From NCBI GenBank assembly GCA_900317305.1, contig ONGG01000006.1:36203-100202 (forward strand): a stretch of 64,000 nt of DNA. Direction: 5' to 3'. Shown here one piece after another: positions 17,185-24,879 of the stretch. A model generated the notes under the pieces. That model was not told the DNA's origin. It worked only from the letters and a program-made list of their open reading frames with translations, and ran no database searches. Source of the DNA: an uncultured Prevotellaceae bacterium. Its GTDB lineage: Bacteria > Bacteroidota > Bacteroidia > Bacteroidales > Bacteroidaceae. Position numbers and translations under genes: made by a program. The stretch's first letter is position 1. Each line of letters opens with the position of its first letter.

Positions 17185-18216
17185 TCATTCCGCTTTCTTA
17201 GCCATCACCCTTTGAGCGATGTTTTGCTTCAGGCAGTCGCGGTAGAGCCATATCTCACGGGTGTGATAGTTGCCCTCCTTGCCAAAGAGAGGCAGCACAT
17301 AGTCGGTGGCAGTATAGCCATCGACGAGCAAAAGTTGCGATGTCGTATCGAGCCTCACGGTGAGGGTATCCTTCCGCTGCTCGTTCACCGGCAACAGCGG
17401 AGAGGGTTCGGTGACGAGAGTAGCCGGTGTATTGTCGGTTCGCCAGTTCACAGGATTGATGGCCACCACGTTACCCCCACTGATAGAGGGTATGGCGCAG
17501 TCGGCCGTCTTCACCGAGTTATAGCAAACGGTGACCCCTGTGTCGGAAGGCCCCGTAGCGGGTTTAATATGCCCACATTCCTCCAAGTCGGCCTTGGTGA
17601 TATGATAACCGATGACATAGGCCGCCACCATGCGTTGGTAGGTATCATCATCCATGCGCCGCAACAATTCCCTCACGGCCAGAGCCCCTTGCGAGAAGCC
17701 TGCCAGCACGAACGGCCTACCTTGGTTGATGTGCTTCAGGAAATGGTCGAAGGCCCGCTCCACATCGGCGAAGGCAAATTCTTTCCATAGCGAACCGGCC
17801 GACTCTTCCATAACGGTTTGCAGCGAACATTGGCGGTAGTAAGGCGCATAAAAATTGAGAGCCACCTCGTTGCCGCAGAATAGCGTGTCGACGCCCAGCA
17901 TCTCGCCATACAGCGGCAAGCGCAAGCTATCGGCATAGGTATCGGCCAGATGCCCCACAATGCCGTCGGGCAAGTTGTAGTCGCCAATTTCGGTGGAAAC
18001 GATGTAGAACACATCGGCAACACCGTTTCGCTCATTGGTATACCATTGCGTGCTGTCGGTATAATCGGGCTCTTTAGGCAGATAGCCAATGTCGGACGAC
18101 GAGGTGTTGGTCTTCCTGCAAGAGACGAGCACATTGCCGACCATCAAGACGGTCAAAGCGAGTATCCACAGTCTGTGGTTCTTCGCCTGAGAGGAAAAAG
18201 AAAGATGTATTTTCAT
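17185..18216 (-). CDS. DUF3089 alpha/beta-hydrolase-like lipoprotein
   Basis: This is a 343-residue envelope protein with a hydrophobic signal and lipobox (LMVGNVLVSC, Cys at about 33). The body matches DUF3089: DVFYIVSTEIGDYNLPD, an alpha/beta-hydrolase nucleophile elbow GFSQGA in FVLAGFSQGALAVRELLRRM, and AYVIGYHI. The substrate is unknown, and esterase/lipase-like chemistry is an inference from the elbow. Its start overlaps the stop of the phosphoesterase gene by 4 bases (ATGA), so the two are translated together. Confidence 0.8.
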   Translation of the reverse strand: MKIHLSFSSQAKNHRLWILALTVLMVGNVLVSCRKTNTSSSDIGYLPKEPDYTDSTQWYTNERNGVADVFYIVSTEIGDYNLPDGIVGHLADTYADSLRLPLYGEMLGVDTLFCGNEVALNFYAPYYRQCSLQTVMEESAGSLWKEFAFADVERAFDHFLKHINQGRPFVLAGFSQGALAVRELLRRMDDDTYQRMVAAYVIGYHITKADLEECGHIKPATGPSDTGVTVCYNSVKTADCAIPSISGGNVVAINPVNWRTDNTPATLVTEPSPLLPVNEQRKDTLTVRLDTTSQLLLVDGYTATDYVLPLFGKEGNYHTREIWLYRDCLKQNIAQRVMAKKAE

Positions 18217-19337
18217 GATTGCGAAGCTGAAGATTGATTTTCTGAAGAAGGATATTTCCGGCGCAGGGTGATGACATTGATTTCAGGCCATGGACCCAGA
18301 CGAAAGGGAACGGTGCCTCCAATGCCCAATGACACATAGAGCATGCGCCCGTCGCTGTGGTATGCACCACCCCACTCATGGTAGGTGAGCCATGCCGGTG
18401 AAAAGCGCCCCACACACAGTTGCGCCCCATGAGTATGACCAGAAAGCGTGAGTTGCACGTCGCTGCTACCGAGCACCTCGCGTCGCCAATGCGAAGGGTC
18501 GTGCGAAAGCAACACTTTGAACATGCCTTTTGGCAATGCACCCAGTGCCTTAGCCAAATCGCCTTTCCGCACAAACGGTCCATTGCCCATGTTCTCCACG
18601 CCGACCAGCGCGATGGCATCGGTGCCCCGTCTGACCACATGGTGGGCGTTGTCGAGCAGCCGCCATCCCATCTGTCGCTGCAAATCCCTCACCTTATTGG
18701 CATGGCCACCCACATAGTCGTGGTTGCCCATGACGGAGAACAATCCGTCGGGGGCTGTAAGGCGCGACAGCGTGCCGAAATATGGGACGATTTCATCGGG
18801 ACTGAAGTTCATCAGGTCGCCTGTGAAGAGTACCACGTCGCAGTGCTGTGCCAAAGCCGTGTCGACCACCTTGGTGATGAATTCCGGGTGACGGCTGAAC
18901 GACCCCAGGTGCAAATCGGACACCTGCATGATGCGGTAGCCATCGAACGATTCGGGCACATCGGGTGAAGCGCACTCCACTTCTCTGACCTTGAGCCGTC
19001 GATAGCCGAAGACAAATCCATAGGCGAAGGCCATAGCCAAAGCAATGACCAGTATGAGGGCCACCTTCCACCCCACCAACGGTGCAGAGAGCGCGAAGAG
19101 CAATTTGGTCATGACAACCATGAGGAAGGTAGAGAAGAACACGCGCATCGACCTCACCGGTCCGAGGCACCAAGTCGTCATCACCACTAAGGTCCAGACC
19201 GTCCATAGCGAGACGAGGGCATAGCCCACCATCCACCATGCCCCAAGTGGCATGACATAGCGCCAGAAGATAAACACATCGGGCACCACCATCATCAAGA
19301 TGGCCACGATGGTGAATATCTGGAAACTATGCTTCAT
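18213..19337 (-). CDS. Membrane-bound metallophosphoesterase
   Basis: This 374-residue protein has three to four N-terminal transmembrane helices (about 1-120) and a calcineurin-like phosphoesterase domain facing one side of the membrane. All metal motifs are present: SDLHLG, GDLMN, GNHD, LSHDP and SGHTHG. The family includes YkuE/YaeI- and LpxG-like enzymes that hydrolyse phosphodiester or pyrophosphate bonds, some on lipid A precursors. The substrate here is not known. I chose the ATG at 19337 because it begins a good membrane helix; the frame is open to 19406. It is coupled to the DUF3089 hydrolase. Confidence 0.85.
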   Translation of the reverse strand: MKHSFQIFTIVAILMMVVPDVFIFWRYVMPLGAWWMVGYALVSLWTVWTLVVMTTWCLGPVRSMRVFFSTFLMVVMTKLLFALSAPLVGWKVALILVIALAMAFAYGFVFGYRRLKVREVECASPDVPESFDGYRIMQVSDLHLGSFSRHPEFITKVVDTALAQHCDVVLFTGDLMNFSPDEIVPYFGTLSRLTAPDGLFSVMGNHDYVGGHANKVRDLQRQMGWRLLDNAHHVVRRGTDAIALVGVENMGNGPFVRKGDLAKALGALPKGMFKVLLSHDPSHWRREVLGSSDVQLTLSGHTHGAQLCVGRFSPAWLTYHEWGGAYHSDGRMLYVSLGIGGTVPFRLGPWPEINVITLRRKYPSSENQSSASQS

Positions 19338-19407
19338 GTCCTGAGTGGTATGTAAATCAAAAAAGGGAAGGCAAATCCCTCCCTTTATGATAGTAGAGTA
19401 TGACAAA

Positions 19408-20148
19408 TTACAAACAAATGCGCTCGGTGAGTGCGATGTAGCCCACCTTACGCTTCATTCCCTCCTGTCCAAGGAAGCCATCGTTGAGGAAATTGTGCAG
19501 GGGCATGGAGAACTGTATCAAGAATTTCGACTTGCCGTCCTTGTTTGTGCTTGAGAGAGCAAAGTCCAATCCCCATCCACCGTTCAACCTGTCTTTGTTG
19601 GTATCATCAATCGAGCCACCACAGCCCGTCACCACGTCGTAGAACACGCCGGCCTCAAAGGATAATTCCTTGTCGCCGGCAATCAACCCCACACGAGGCT
19701 GAAAATAGAAGCCCCGGAGGTTGTCGTCGGTCTCCTTGAATACAATTTCCTGACTTTTAAAATATGCGCCGGCATATAGGCCAAAAGTCTTAGGCATATA
19801 CGACACGTCGACACCTACGGCATAGTCACCGATATGCTTGAATGGGTTGGCGAAGGCGCGGTGGTAAGGTCCGTAGATGTCGTTTCCATCAAACCCCTTC
19901 TTGCCCATTCCGATGGGGAACATCATTTGTGCGTCGGGCACAATCCGCTCTGCCCAGAGAGAGTCATTCCCATTGCCTTTAACCAAGAGGCCCTTCAAGC
20001 CTATCTCCACAAAATCGTAGATGACGGTGGTGAAGTAGTTGGTGCACCATGCGCGGGTGTTGAAAGTCCAGTCGCTGCAGGCATCCTGTGCCATCGCACT
20101 GAATGACATACTGAATGTCAAGAATACAATTGATATTAACTTTTTCAT
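19408..20148 (-). CDS. Predicted outer-membrane beta-barrel protein
   Basis: This 246-residue exported protein has a signal peptide MKKLISIVFLTFSMSFSAMAQ. The rest consists of alternating amphipathic strands rich in Tyr, Phe and Gly (GDYAVGVDVSYMPKTFGLYAGAYF, LRGFYFQPRVGLIAG, LSFEAGVFYDVVTG, KFLIQFSMPLH), as in a small barrel of about 10-12 strands. I do not recognise a named family. It starts 12 bases after the stop of the upstream lipoprotein gene, so both share one transcript. Confidence 0.65.
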   Translation of the reverse strand: MKKLISIVFLTFSMSFSAMAQDACSDWTFNTRAWCTNYFTTVIYDFVEIGLKGLLVKGNGNDSLWAERIVPDAQMMFPIGMGKKGFDGNDIYGPYHRAFANPFKHIGDYAVGVDVSYMPKTFGLYAGAYFKSQEIVFKETDDNLRGFYFQPRVGLIAGDKELSFEAGVFYDVVTGCGGSIDDTNKDRLNGGWGLDFALSSTNKDGKSKFLIQFSMPLHNFLNDGFLGQEGMKRKVGYIALTERICL

Positions 20149-20160
20149 GTTATGGTTATA

Positions 20161-20775
20161 TTAGATGTTTATCCATGAACTGAGGTTGTCGACAAGTGCC
20201 GATGGTGTGGCATTGCCTATCTTTTCGATGAAACCCTGTGCCTCCTTTTCATCGTAAGGCTCACCAAGATCATTGACATACGACTTCTTGCCGTCCTTCT
20301 CTGTCACGCTGAACAGTTGGCTGAAGCCCTCGTTCTCTGTCTTTTCAAAATAAGTAGTCGTCTCACCCTCATCGGTTTTCTCCTTGACTACCAGAGCATC
20401 ACCTTGGAATGCAAGTTGCTGTCCCTCTTTCACGGCTATGCCATCAAAATTGTCGATGTCTTTCATGTCCTTGTAGAACGAGAGGAGCAGACAATCCTTA
20501 CCATCATCGGTGCTCAAGACAACATAATCCTTGGCAAGAGCATATTTTGCGGGAGTCTTTCCCTCACCCAACTCCATCTCCCAAAGGGTCAGGATGTCTT
20601 CCTGGTGAGTTTTCAGGTTGTTGTCGGCAGCCACAACGAGGGCGTTATCGGGCTCGCTTGCAGCAGACTGCTCATTTTGCGGTTCTTTTACTGGGGCTTT
20701 GTCTGTGCAAGAAACAAGTACCATTCCCAAAGTCATCATGACAAGAATGGCTTTTTTGGTGAAATATTGGTTCAT
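20161..20775 (-). CDS. Lipoprotein of unknown function
   Basis: This 204-residue protein starts MNQYFTKKAILVMMTLGMVLVSC, a clear lipoprotein signal with Cys23. I chose the ATG at 20775 over 20814 for that reason. The mature part is charged and carries repeated short strands (YVVLSTDDGKDCLLLSFYKDM, GDALVVKEKTDEGETTTYFEKTENEGFSQLFSVTEKDGKKSYVNDLG). No family is recognised. It is the first gene of a two-gene unit with the beta-barrel protein, so it may be a surface or periplasmic partner of that barrel. Confidence 0.65.
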   Translation of the reverse strand: MNQYFTKKAILVMMTLGMVLVSCTDKAPVKEPQNEQSAASEPDNALVVAADNNLKTHQEDILTLWEMELGEGKTPAKYALAKDYVVLSTDDGKDCLLLSFYKDMKDIDNFDGIAVKEGQQLAFQGDALVVKEKTDEGETTTYFEKTENEGFSQLFSVTEKDGKKSYVNDLGEPYDEKEAQGFIEKIGNATPSALVDNLSSWINI

Positions 20776-20832
20776 TGTAGTATTTGAATGATTAATAACT
20801 TGTTGACTTTTCAATCCCTACACTTTTGTTGG

Positions 20833-20866
20833 CAAATATAAACAAAAAAAACACCAAAATTCCAAA
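20833..20866 (-). promoter_or_regulatory. Promoter of the lipoprotein/barrel unit
   Basis: The minus strand reads TATATTTG (20833-20840), with TTTG 22 bases further upstream (20863-20866). The rest of 20776-21014 is AT-rich and without a gene. Confidence 0.5.
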
Positions 20867-21014
20867 ACGCCACGGTTTTTTTACGCAAACAATACACTTT
20901 TCACAAAAAGATACTTTAAAAGATGCGGTAAGAAAACCAAAAACCACATTTAAAAGAACATCCTGACAAGGAAAGGGAAAGCCTGGTGTTGAGCGGTGCA
21001 AGCGATACATGCAG

Positions 21015-21063
21015 ACAAGAAAAAACCGCAAGCTACTGTGGCCAGTCTCTTGCGGTTTTCTTG
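21015..21063 (-). terminator. Terminator of tRNA-Lys
   Basis: On the minus strand, AAGAAAACCGCAAG pairs with CTTGCGGTTTTTTCTT around a 16-base loop, with a T-run in the descending arm. It begins right after the CCA end of the tRNA. Confidence 0.75.
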
Positions 21064-21137
21064 GTGATCCGCTTGGGGCTCGAACCCAAGACCCCAACAT
21101 TAAAAGTGTTGTGCTCTACCAACTGAGCTAGCGGATC
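21062..21137 (-). tRNA. tRNA-Lys (anticodon TTT)
   Basis: The minus-strand cloverleaf has acceptor GATCCGC/GCGGATC, D arm TAGCTCAGTTGGTAGAGC, and anticodon stem CAACA/TGTTG with loop CTTTTAA (anticodon TTT). The T arm is CTTGGGTTCGAGCCCCAAG. Discriminator A is followed by an encoded CCA (21062-21064). Confidence 0.96.
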
Positions 21138-21162
21138 TCCGTCATTGCTTGAAAAGCGAGTG

Positions 21163-21194
21163 CAAAGGTAGTGGTTTTTTCAGTAACTGCCAAA
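21163..21194 (-). promoter_or_regulatory. Promoter of tRNA-Lys
   Basis: The minus strand has TTTG (21191-21194), a 20-base spacer and TACCTTTG (21163-21170), 25 bases before the tRNA 5' end. Confidence 0.6.
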
Positions 21195-21248
21195 TTTCTA
21201 GCTCACTTTTTTGTTTTGTGCGCCCAAAAATGACGAAAAGGGTGTCTC

Positions 21249-22430
21249 TCAAGGAGTAGCAGAGGTTTCGGAAGCCGTGATTTCGGTCGTGGCAGGGGAT
21301 TCGTCTGTTGTCGGATTCTCGATAGGCGTGGGCGACATGGAGTCGCCCAACGGCACATCGGGCAACTCATCCTTGGTGACGTATCGTTGGTAATAGGCGA
21401 TAAGCAAGGTGGTGAGAGGCAGCGCGATAATGAGTCCGATAAACCCGAGGAGTGTGCCCCACACCGACAACGAGAGCAGCAGGATGGCAGGGTTGAGTCC
21501 CATAGCAGAGCCCATAATCTTTGGTGTGGTCACCATGTCGGTGATGATCTGCACAACGATGAAGACAAGCACGGCCAATCCGAAAATAATCCAGAAATTC
21601 TGCCCTGTATCGGCCGCCTTGAGCAAGGCGAGGAAAGCCGTAGGGATGAGCGCGAAGGTGTGGAGGTAGGGCACGAGGTCCATGATGCCGATGAGGATGC
21701 CCAGGCCGATGGCCATGGGGAAGTCGATGATGGTGAAGCCGATGCAGAACATGACACCCATGCAAAGCGCCACCAGTCCCTGTCCGCGGATGTAGTTGTT
21801 GAGTTCGCGTTCCACGTCTCCCATCAATGAGATCCAGAAAGGTCTCGACTTTTTGGGGAATATCCTTACCCAGTTGTTAGTGAGGTATTCGTAGTCGAGC
21901 AGGATAAAGAACATATATAACAATGTGATACACGATGCCACGATGCTGATGATGATATTGGCTGTGCGCCCCACGAAGGAGAACACCCCCGGCATGGTGG
22001 TCTTCAAAGTATCGATGAAGTCACGGCTGCTGAAGAACTCCATCACACGGTCGCGGTTTTGGTTGAGCCATTCGTGTATCATGGCCGAGAAGTCGCCCTT
22101 TGTCGACTGCTGGTTGAGGTACTTCATCAGCACATCACCCAGACGCTCGAACTGCTCTATCATCGGTGGTATGATGAAATAGAACACGCCGGCGAGCACA
22201 ATGCCCACCACGAGCAGGGTGACGACGATGGCCAGAGGCCGTGAGGGCACATGCATACGATATTGCACGAACTTCACCATGGGATAGAGCAGATAGGCCA
22301 GGAGCCAGCCCACGAAGAAAGGCAGCAGCACGCTGCCGAGCAAATTGATGAGATAGATGACGGTTATCACGACTGCGACCATCAGGACCCATCGTGCCAT
22401 CCTGTCGAATGTAATTTTCCCCTCAAGCAT
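21249..22430 (-). CDS. AI-2E family transporter (permease)
   Basis: This 393-residue inner-membrane protein has about eight transmembrane helices in the AI-2E/PerM pattern: an N-terminal pair (WVLMVAVVITVIYLINLLGSVLLPFFVGWLLAYLLYPMVKFV), a long amphipathic periplasmic segment, then VALCMGVMFCIGFTIIDFPMAIGLGILIGIMDLVPYLHTFALIPTAFLAL and IIALPLTTLLIAYYQRY. The family includes AI-2 exporters and sodium/proton antiporters, so the substrate is uncertain. A hydrophilic Ser/Thr/Pro-rich tail ends the protein. It follows tdk by 14 bases and is probably co-transcribed. Confidence 0.88.
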   Translation of the reverse strand: MLEGKITFDRMARWVLMVAVVITVIYLINLLGSVLLPFFVGWLLAYLLYPMVKFVQYRMHVPSRPLAIVVTLLVVGIVLAGVFYFIIPPMIEQFERLGDVLMKYLNQQSTKGDFSAMIHEWLNQNRDRVMEFFSSRDFIDTLKTTMPGVFSFVGRTANIIISIVASCITLLYMFFILLDYEYLTNNWVRIFPKKSRPFWISLMGDVERELNNYIRGQGLVALCMGVMFCIGFTIIDFPMAIGLGILIGIMDLVPYLHTFALIPTAFLALLKAADTGQNFWIIFGLAVLVFIVVQIITDMVTTPKIMGSAMGLNPAILLLSLSVWGTLLGFIGLIIALPLTTLLIAYYQRYVTKDELPDVPLGDSMSPTPIENPTTDESPATTEITASETSATP

Positions 22431-22444
22431 ATTCTATTTTCTAT

Positions 22445-23029
22445 TCAGAACAATTTTTCGCCGAGTGCCTTGCGGTAGCATTCCCGGCATAGCGGCTCAT
22501 ACTGGGCTTTCTCTCCCAAGAGCACCCTTTTCTCCTCGTTGACCAGACGGTGGCTGACATAGGCCAGGGCACCACATCTCACGCAGATGGCATGCACCTT
22601 GGTCACCTCGTCGGCGATGGCACAGAGTGCGGGCATAGGACCGAAAGGCTTACCTTGGAAGTCCATATCGAGTCCGGCGATGATGACCCTCACCCCTCTG
22701 TTGGCCAACTGATTGCACACATCGACAAGTCCATCGTCAAGGAACTGCGCCTCATCGATTCCCACCACATCGATATCCGACGACAGCAACAGGATGGTTC
22801 CTGATGTGTCGACAGGCGTACTGACGATGGAGTTGCGGTCGTGGCTCACCACCTCCTCGTCGGAATATCGGGTATCGATAGCGGGCTTGAAAATCTCCAC
22901 CCGCTGTTTGGCGAACACCGCTCTTTTGATACGCCGGATGAGTTCCTCGGTCTTACCCGAGAACATCGATCCGCACACCACTTCTATTCTTCCGGGCCGG
23001 TGCAGTTCCCCTGTTAAATTGTCGGTCAT
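22445..23029 (-). CDS. tdk: Thymidine kinase
   Basis: This type II thymidine kinase phosphorylates thymidine and deoxyuridine for nucleotide salvage. Visible features are the P-loop [15 protein letters not shown] near residue 20, the [11 protein letters not shown] magnesium/lasso region, and four zinc-binding cysteines (CVRCG and CREC). I chose the ATG at 23029 (194 residues) over 23071 because a -7 box (23038-23045) lies within the longer reading. It has a tight spacing to the AI-2E-type permease. Confidence 0.95.
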   Translation of the reverse strand: MTDNLTGELHRPGRIEVVCGSMFSGKTEELIRRIKRAVFAKQRVEIFKPAIDTRYSDEEVVSHDRNSIVSTPVDTSGTILLLSSDIDVVGIDEAQFLDDGLVDVCNQLANRGVRVIIAGLDMDFQGKPFGPMPALCAIADEVTKVHAICVRCGALAYVSHRLVNEEKRVLLGEKAQYEPLCRECYRKALGEKLF

Positions 23030-23037
23030 GATGATTG

Positions 23038-23045
23038 CAAAATTA
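23038..23045 (-). promoter_or_regulatory. -7 box of tdk
   Basis: The minus strand reads TAATTTTG, 8 bases before the ATG at 23029, with a TTG element about 20 bases further upstream (near 23066). The predicted leader is very short. Confidence 0.5.
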
Positions 23046-23114
23046 CAAAGATTCATCGAACTATCCAACAATCGAGTGCAAAATGTTACTAAAATGTAAA
23101 ATTGGCGGATTTAT

Positions 23115-23145
23115 TTTGCTGTTTCTTCGAATTGGTGTATATTTG
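23115..23145 (+). promoter_or_regulatory. Promoter of rsmI
   Basis: TTTG (23115-23118), a 19-base spacer and TATATTTG (23138-23145). The ATG at 23154 is 8 bases after the box, so the transcript is almost leaderless. Confidence 0.6.
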
Positions 23146-23153
23146 CGCCAATT

Positions 23154-23885
23154 ATGGGCATACTGTATATTGTTCCCACCCCTGTGGGCAACCTGGAGGA
23201 CATCACTCTCAGGGCCCTGAGAGTGCTGAGGGAGTCGGACTTGGTCTTGGCCGAGGACACCCGTACTACGGGGCTTCTTCTGAAGCACTACGACATCCAC
23301 AACCAGTTGGTCTCACACCACAAATTCAATGAGCACGGCACCAGTGCCGGCATTGTGGAGCGTCTGAGGTCGGGGCAGACCATCGCCTTGGTGAGCGATG
23401 CCGGCACCCCCGGTATCAGCGACCCAGGTTTTTTCCTTGTGAGAGAGGCGGTGAACGCAGGGATAGAGGTGCAGTGCCTTCCCGGTGCCACCGCTTTCGT
23501 TCCGGCGCTGGTGAGTTCGGGTCTTCCCGACGACCGTTTCTGTTTCGAAGGATTCCTACCCCAGAAGAAAGGCCGCCAAACCCGTCTGGCCTCATTGGCC
23601 GACGAGCAGCGCACGATGGTGTTCTACGAGTCGCCCTACCGGTTGGTAAAGACTTTGGAGCAACTGGGCGAGGTAATGGGAACTGACCGCCGTGCATGTG
23701 TGGCCCGCGAGATCAGCAAGATACATGAGGAATGTGTCCGCGGCACCCTTGCCGAGCTGGTAGTCCATTTCACCGCCACCCCACCCCGCGGCGAGATTGT
23801 GATTGTGGTGGCGGGCCAGGAAGAGAAGCCGCGTAAGGAAGAGAAATCACAGAATAGACGACGTAATCAACTAAATGAAGAATAA
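23154..23885 (+). CDS. rsmI: 16S rRNA (cytidine1402-2'-O)-methyltransferase
   Basis: RsmI methylates the 2'-OH of C1402 in the ribosomal decoding centre, using S-adenosylmethionine. The 243-residue protein has all family blocks: YIVPTPVGNLEDITLRAL, VLAEDTRTTGLLLKHY, VSDAGTPGISDPGFFLVR, LPGATAFVPALVSSGLP and ECVRGTLAEL. A basic C-terminal tail (EEKPRKEEKSQNRRRNQ) extends it. It overlaps the next lipoprotein gene by 11 bases if that gene starts at 23875. Confidence 0.95.
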   Translation: MGILYIVPTPVGNLEDITLRALRVLRESDLVLAEDTRTTGLLLKHYDIHNQLVSHHKFNEHGTSAGIVERLRSGQTIALVSDAGTPGISDPGFFLVREAVNAGIEVQCLPGATAFVPALVSSGLPDDRFCFEGFLPQKKGRQTRLASLADEQRTMVFYESPYRLVKTLEQLGEVMGTDRRACVAREISKIHEECVRGTLAELVVHFTATPPRGEIVIVVAGQEEKPRKEEKSQNRRRNQLNEE

Positions 23886-24756
23886 GATGAAGAAATTTTT
23901 TTATTTCGCCATTTGCGCGCTGATGGCCATCGGTTGCCAGGAAGAGAAGAAAGAGCCTGTGGCTGTTATTCCCGACCAAAGTGCTACGATTGACTCACTT
24001 CAGCAAGTGATTGAAGGACGCGACAGTGAAATCAACGAGATCATGTCGACGTTGAATCAGATTCAGGAAGGTTTCCGTATGATTACTGAGGCAGAAGGCC
24101 GCGTGACCTTGGCCAAGAATGGTGAGGGCAGCGACAAGGCCGCCAAGATCAAGTCGGACATGGAGTTCATCCAGAACAAGATGAAGACCAACCGCGAGAT
24201 GATTGAGAAATTGCGCACACAACTCAATGAGAGCACCATCAAGGGCAACGAGCTGAAACAAACGTTGGAGAACACCATCGTGAGTTTCCAGAAGCAGATT
24301 GCAGAGAAGGACCGCCAGCTTGCCGACCTTCAGTCGGCTCTTGAGGCCAAGGACATCCATATCACCCAATTGGACCAAAAGATTGACAACCTTCACAACG
24401 ACGTCACCGACCTCCAGACCGAGAGTTCCCAGAAGTCGAAGACCATCAGCGAGCAAGACAAGCAGCTCAACACCGCCTACTATGTATTTGGCACGAAGAG
24501 CGAGTTGAAGGAGCAGCGCATCCTGGAGAACAATGAGGTGTTGCGCAAAGATTTCAACAAGAACTACTTCACCAAGATAGACATTCGCAACGAGCGTACG
24601 ATCCCACTCTATTCGAAGTCGGTGAAGATGCTCACCAGCCACCCTGCCAACTCCTACCGCCTGGAGGCCGATGCCAAGAAGCTCTACACACTCCGCATCA
24701 CCGACCCCACGGCATTCTGGAGCACCAGCAAATACCTGGTGATTCAGGTGAAATAA
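23875..24756 (+). CDS. Coiled-coil lipoprotein of unknown function
   Basis: This 293-residue envelope protein starts MKNKMKKFFYFAICALMAIGC, a lipoprotein signal with Cys21. The ATG at 23887 is an equally good start, just after the rsmI stop. Residues 35-200 are a long coiled coil with heptad leucines and repeated elements (IAEKDRQLADLQSALEAKDIHITQLDQKIDNLHNDVTDLQ). The C-terminal 90 residues form a small globular part (YYVFGTKSELKEQRILE...TIPLYSKSVKMLTSHPANSYRL...AFWSTSKYLVIQVK). No named family is recognised; the C-terminal block looks conserved in Bacteroidota. A periplasmic spacer role is plausible but unproven. Confidence 0.75.
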   Translation: MKNKMKKFFYFAICALMAIGCQEEKKEPVAVIPDQSATIDSLQQVIEGRDSEINEIMSTLNQIQEGFRMITEAEGRVTLAKNGEGSDKAAKIKSDMEFIQNKMKTNREMIEKLRTQLNESTIKGNELKQTLENTIVSFQKQIAEKDRQLADLQSALEAKDIHITQLDQKIDNLHNDVTDLQTESSQKSKTISEQDKQLNTAYYVFGTKSELKEQRILENNEVLRKDFNKNYFTKIDIRNERTIPLYSKSVKMLTSHPANSYRLEADAKKLYTLRITDPTAFWSTSKYLVIQVK

Positions 24757-24819
24757 CATGATTTCGACAGGTTAGGCCACTCCCACCGATTAAGGAGTTT
24801 GAACCTATCCGGATATAAG

Positions 24820-24857
24820 AATCTCCCCTTCCAGTTTCGATTGGAAGGGGAGATTTG
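24820..24857. terminator. Bidirectional terminator between convergent genes
   Basis: There is a 13-14 bp perfect stem, ATCTCCCCTTCCA/TGGAAGGGGAGAT, with an 8-base loop. It is followed by TTTGTTG on the plus strand and by TTCTTAT on the minus strand. Confidence 0.8.
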
Positions 24858-24879
24858 TTGTAGGGCCAGAATGGGTGGC

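Noticed and set aside
16968-17201. 77-codon frame over the tRNA-His gene
   Set aside because: It translates the tRNA itself (VVQLVRASDCGSECRGFESP), a well-known false protein.
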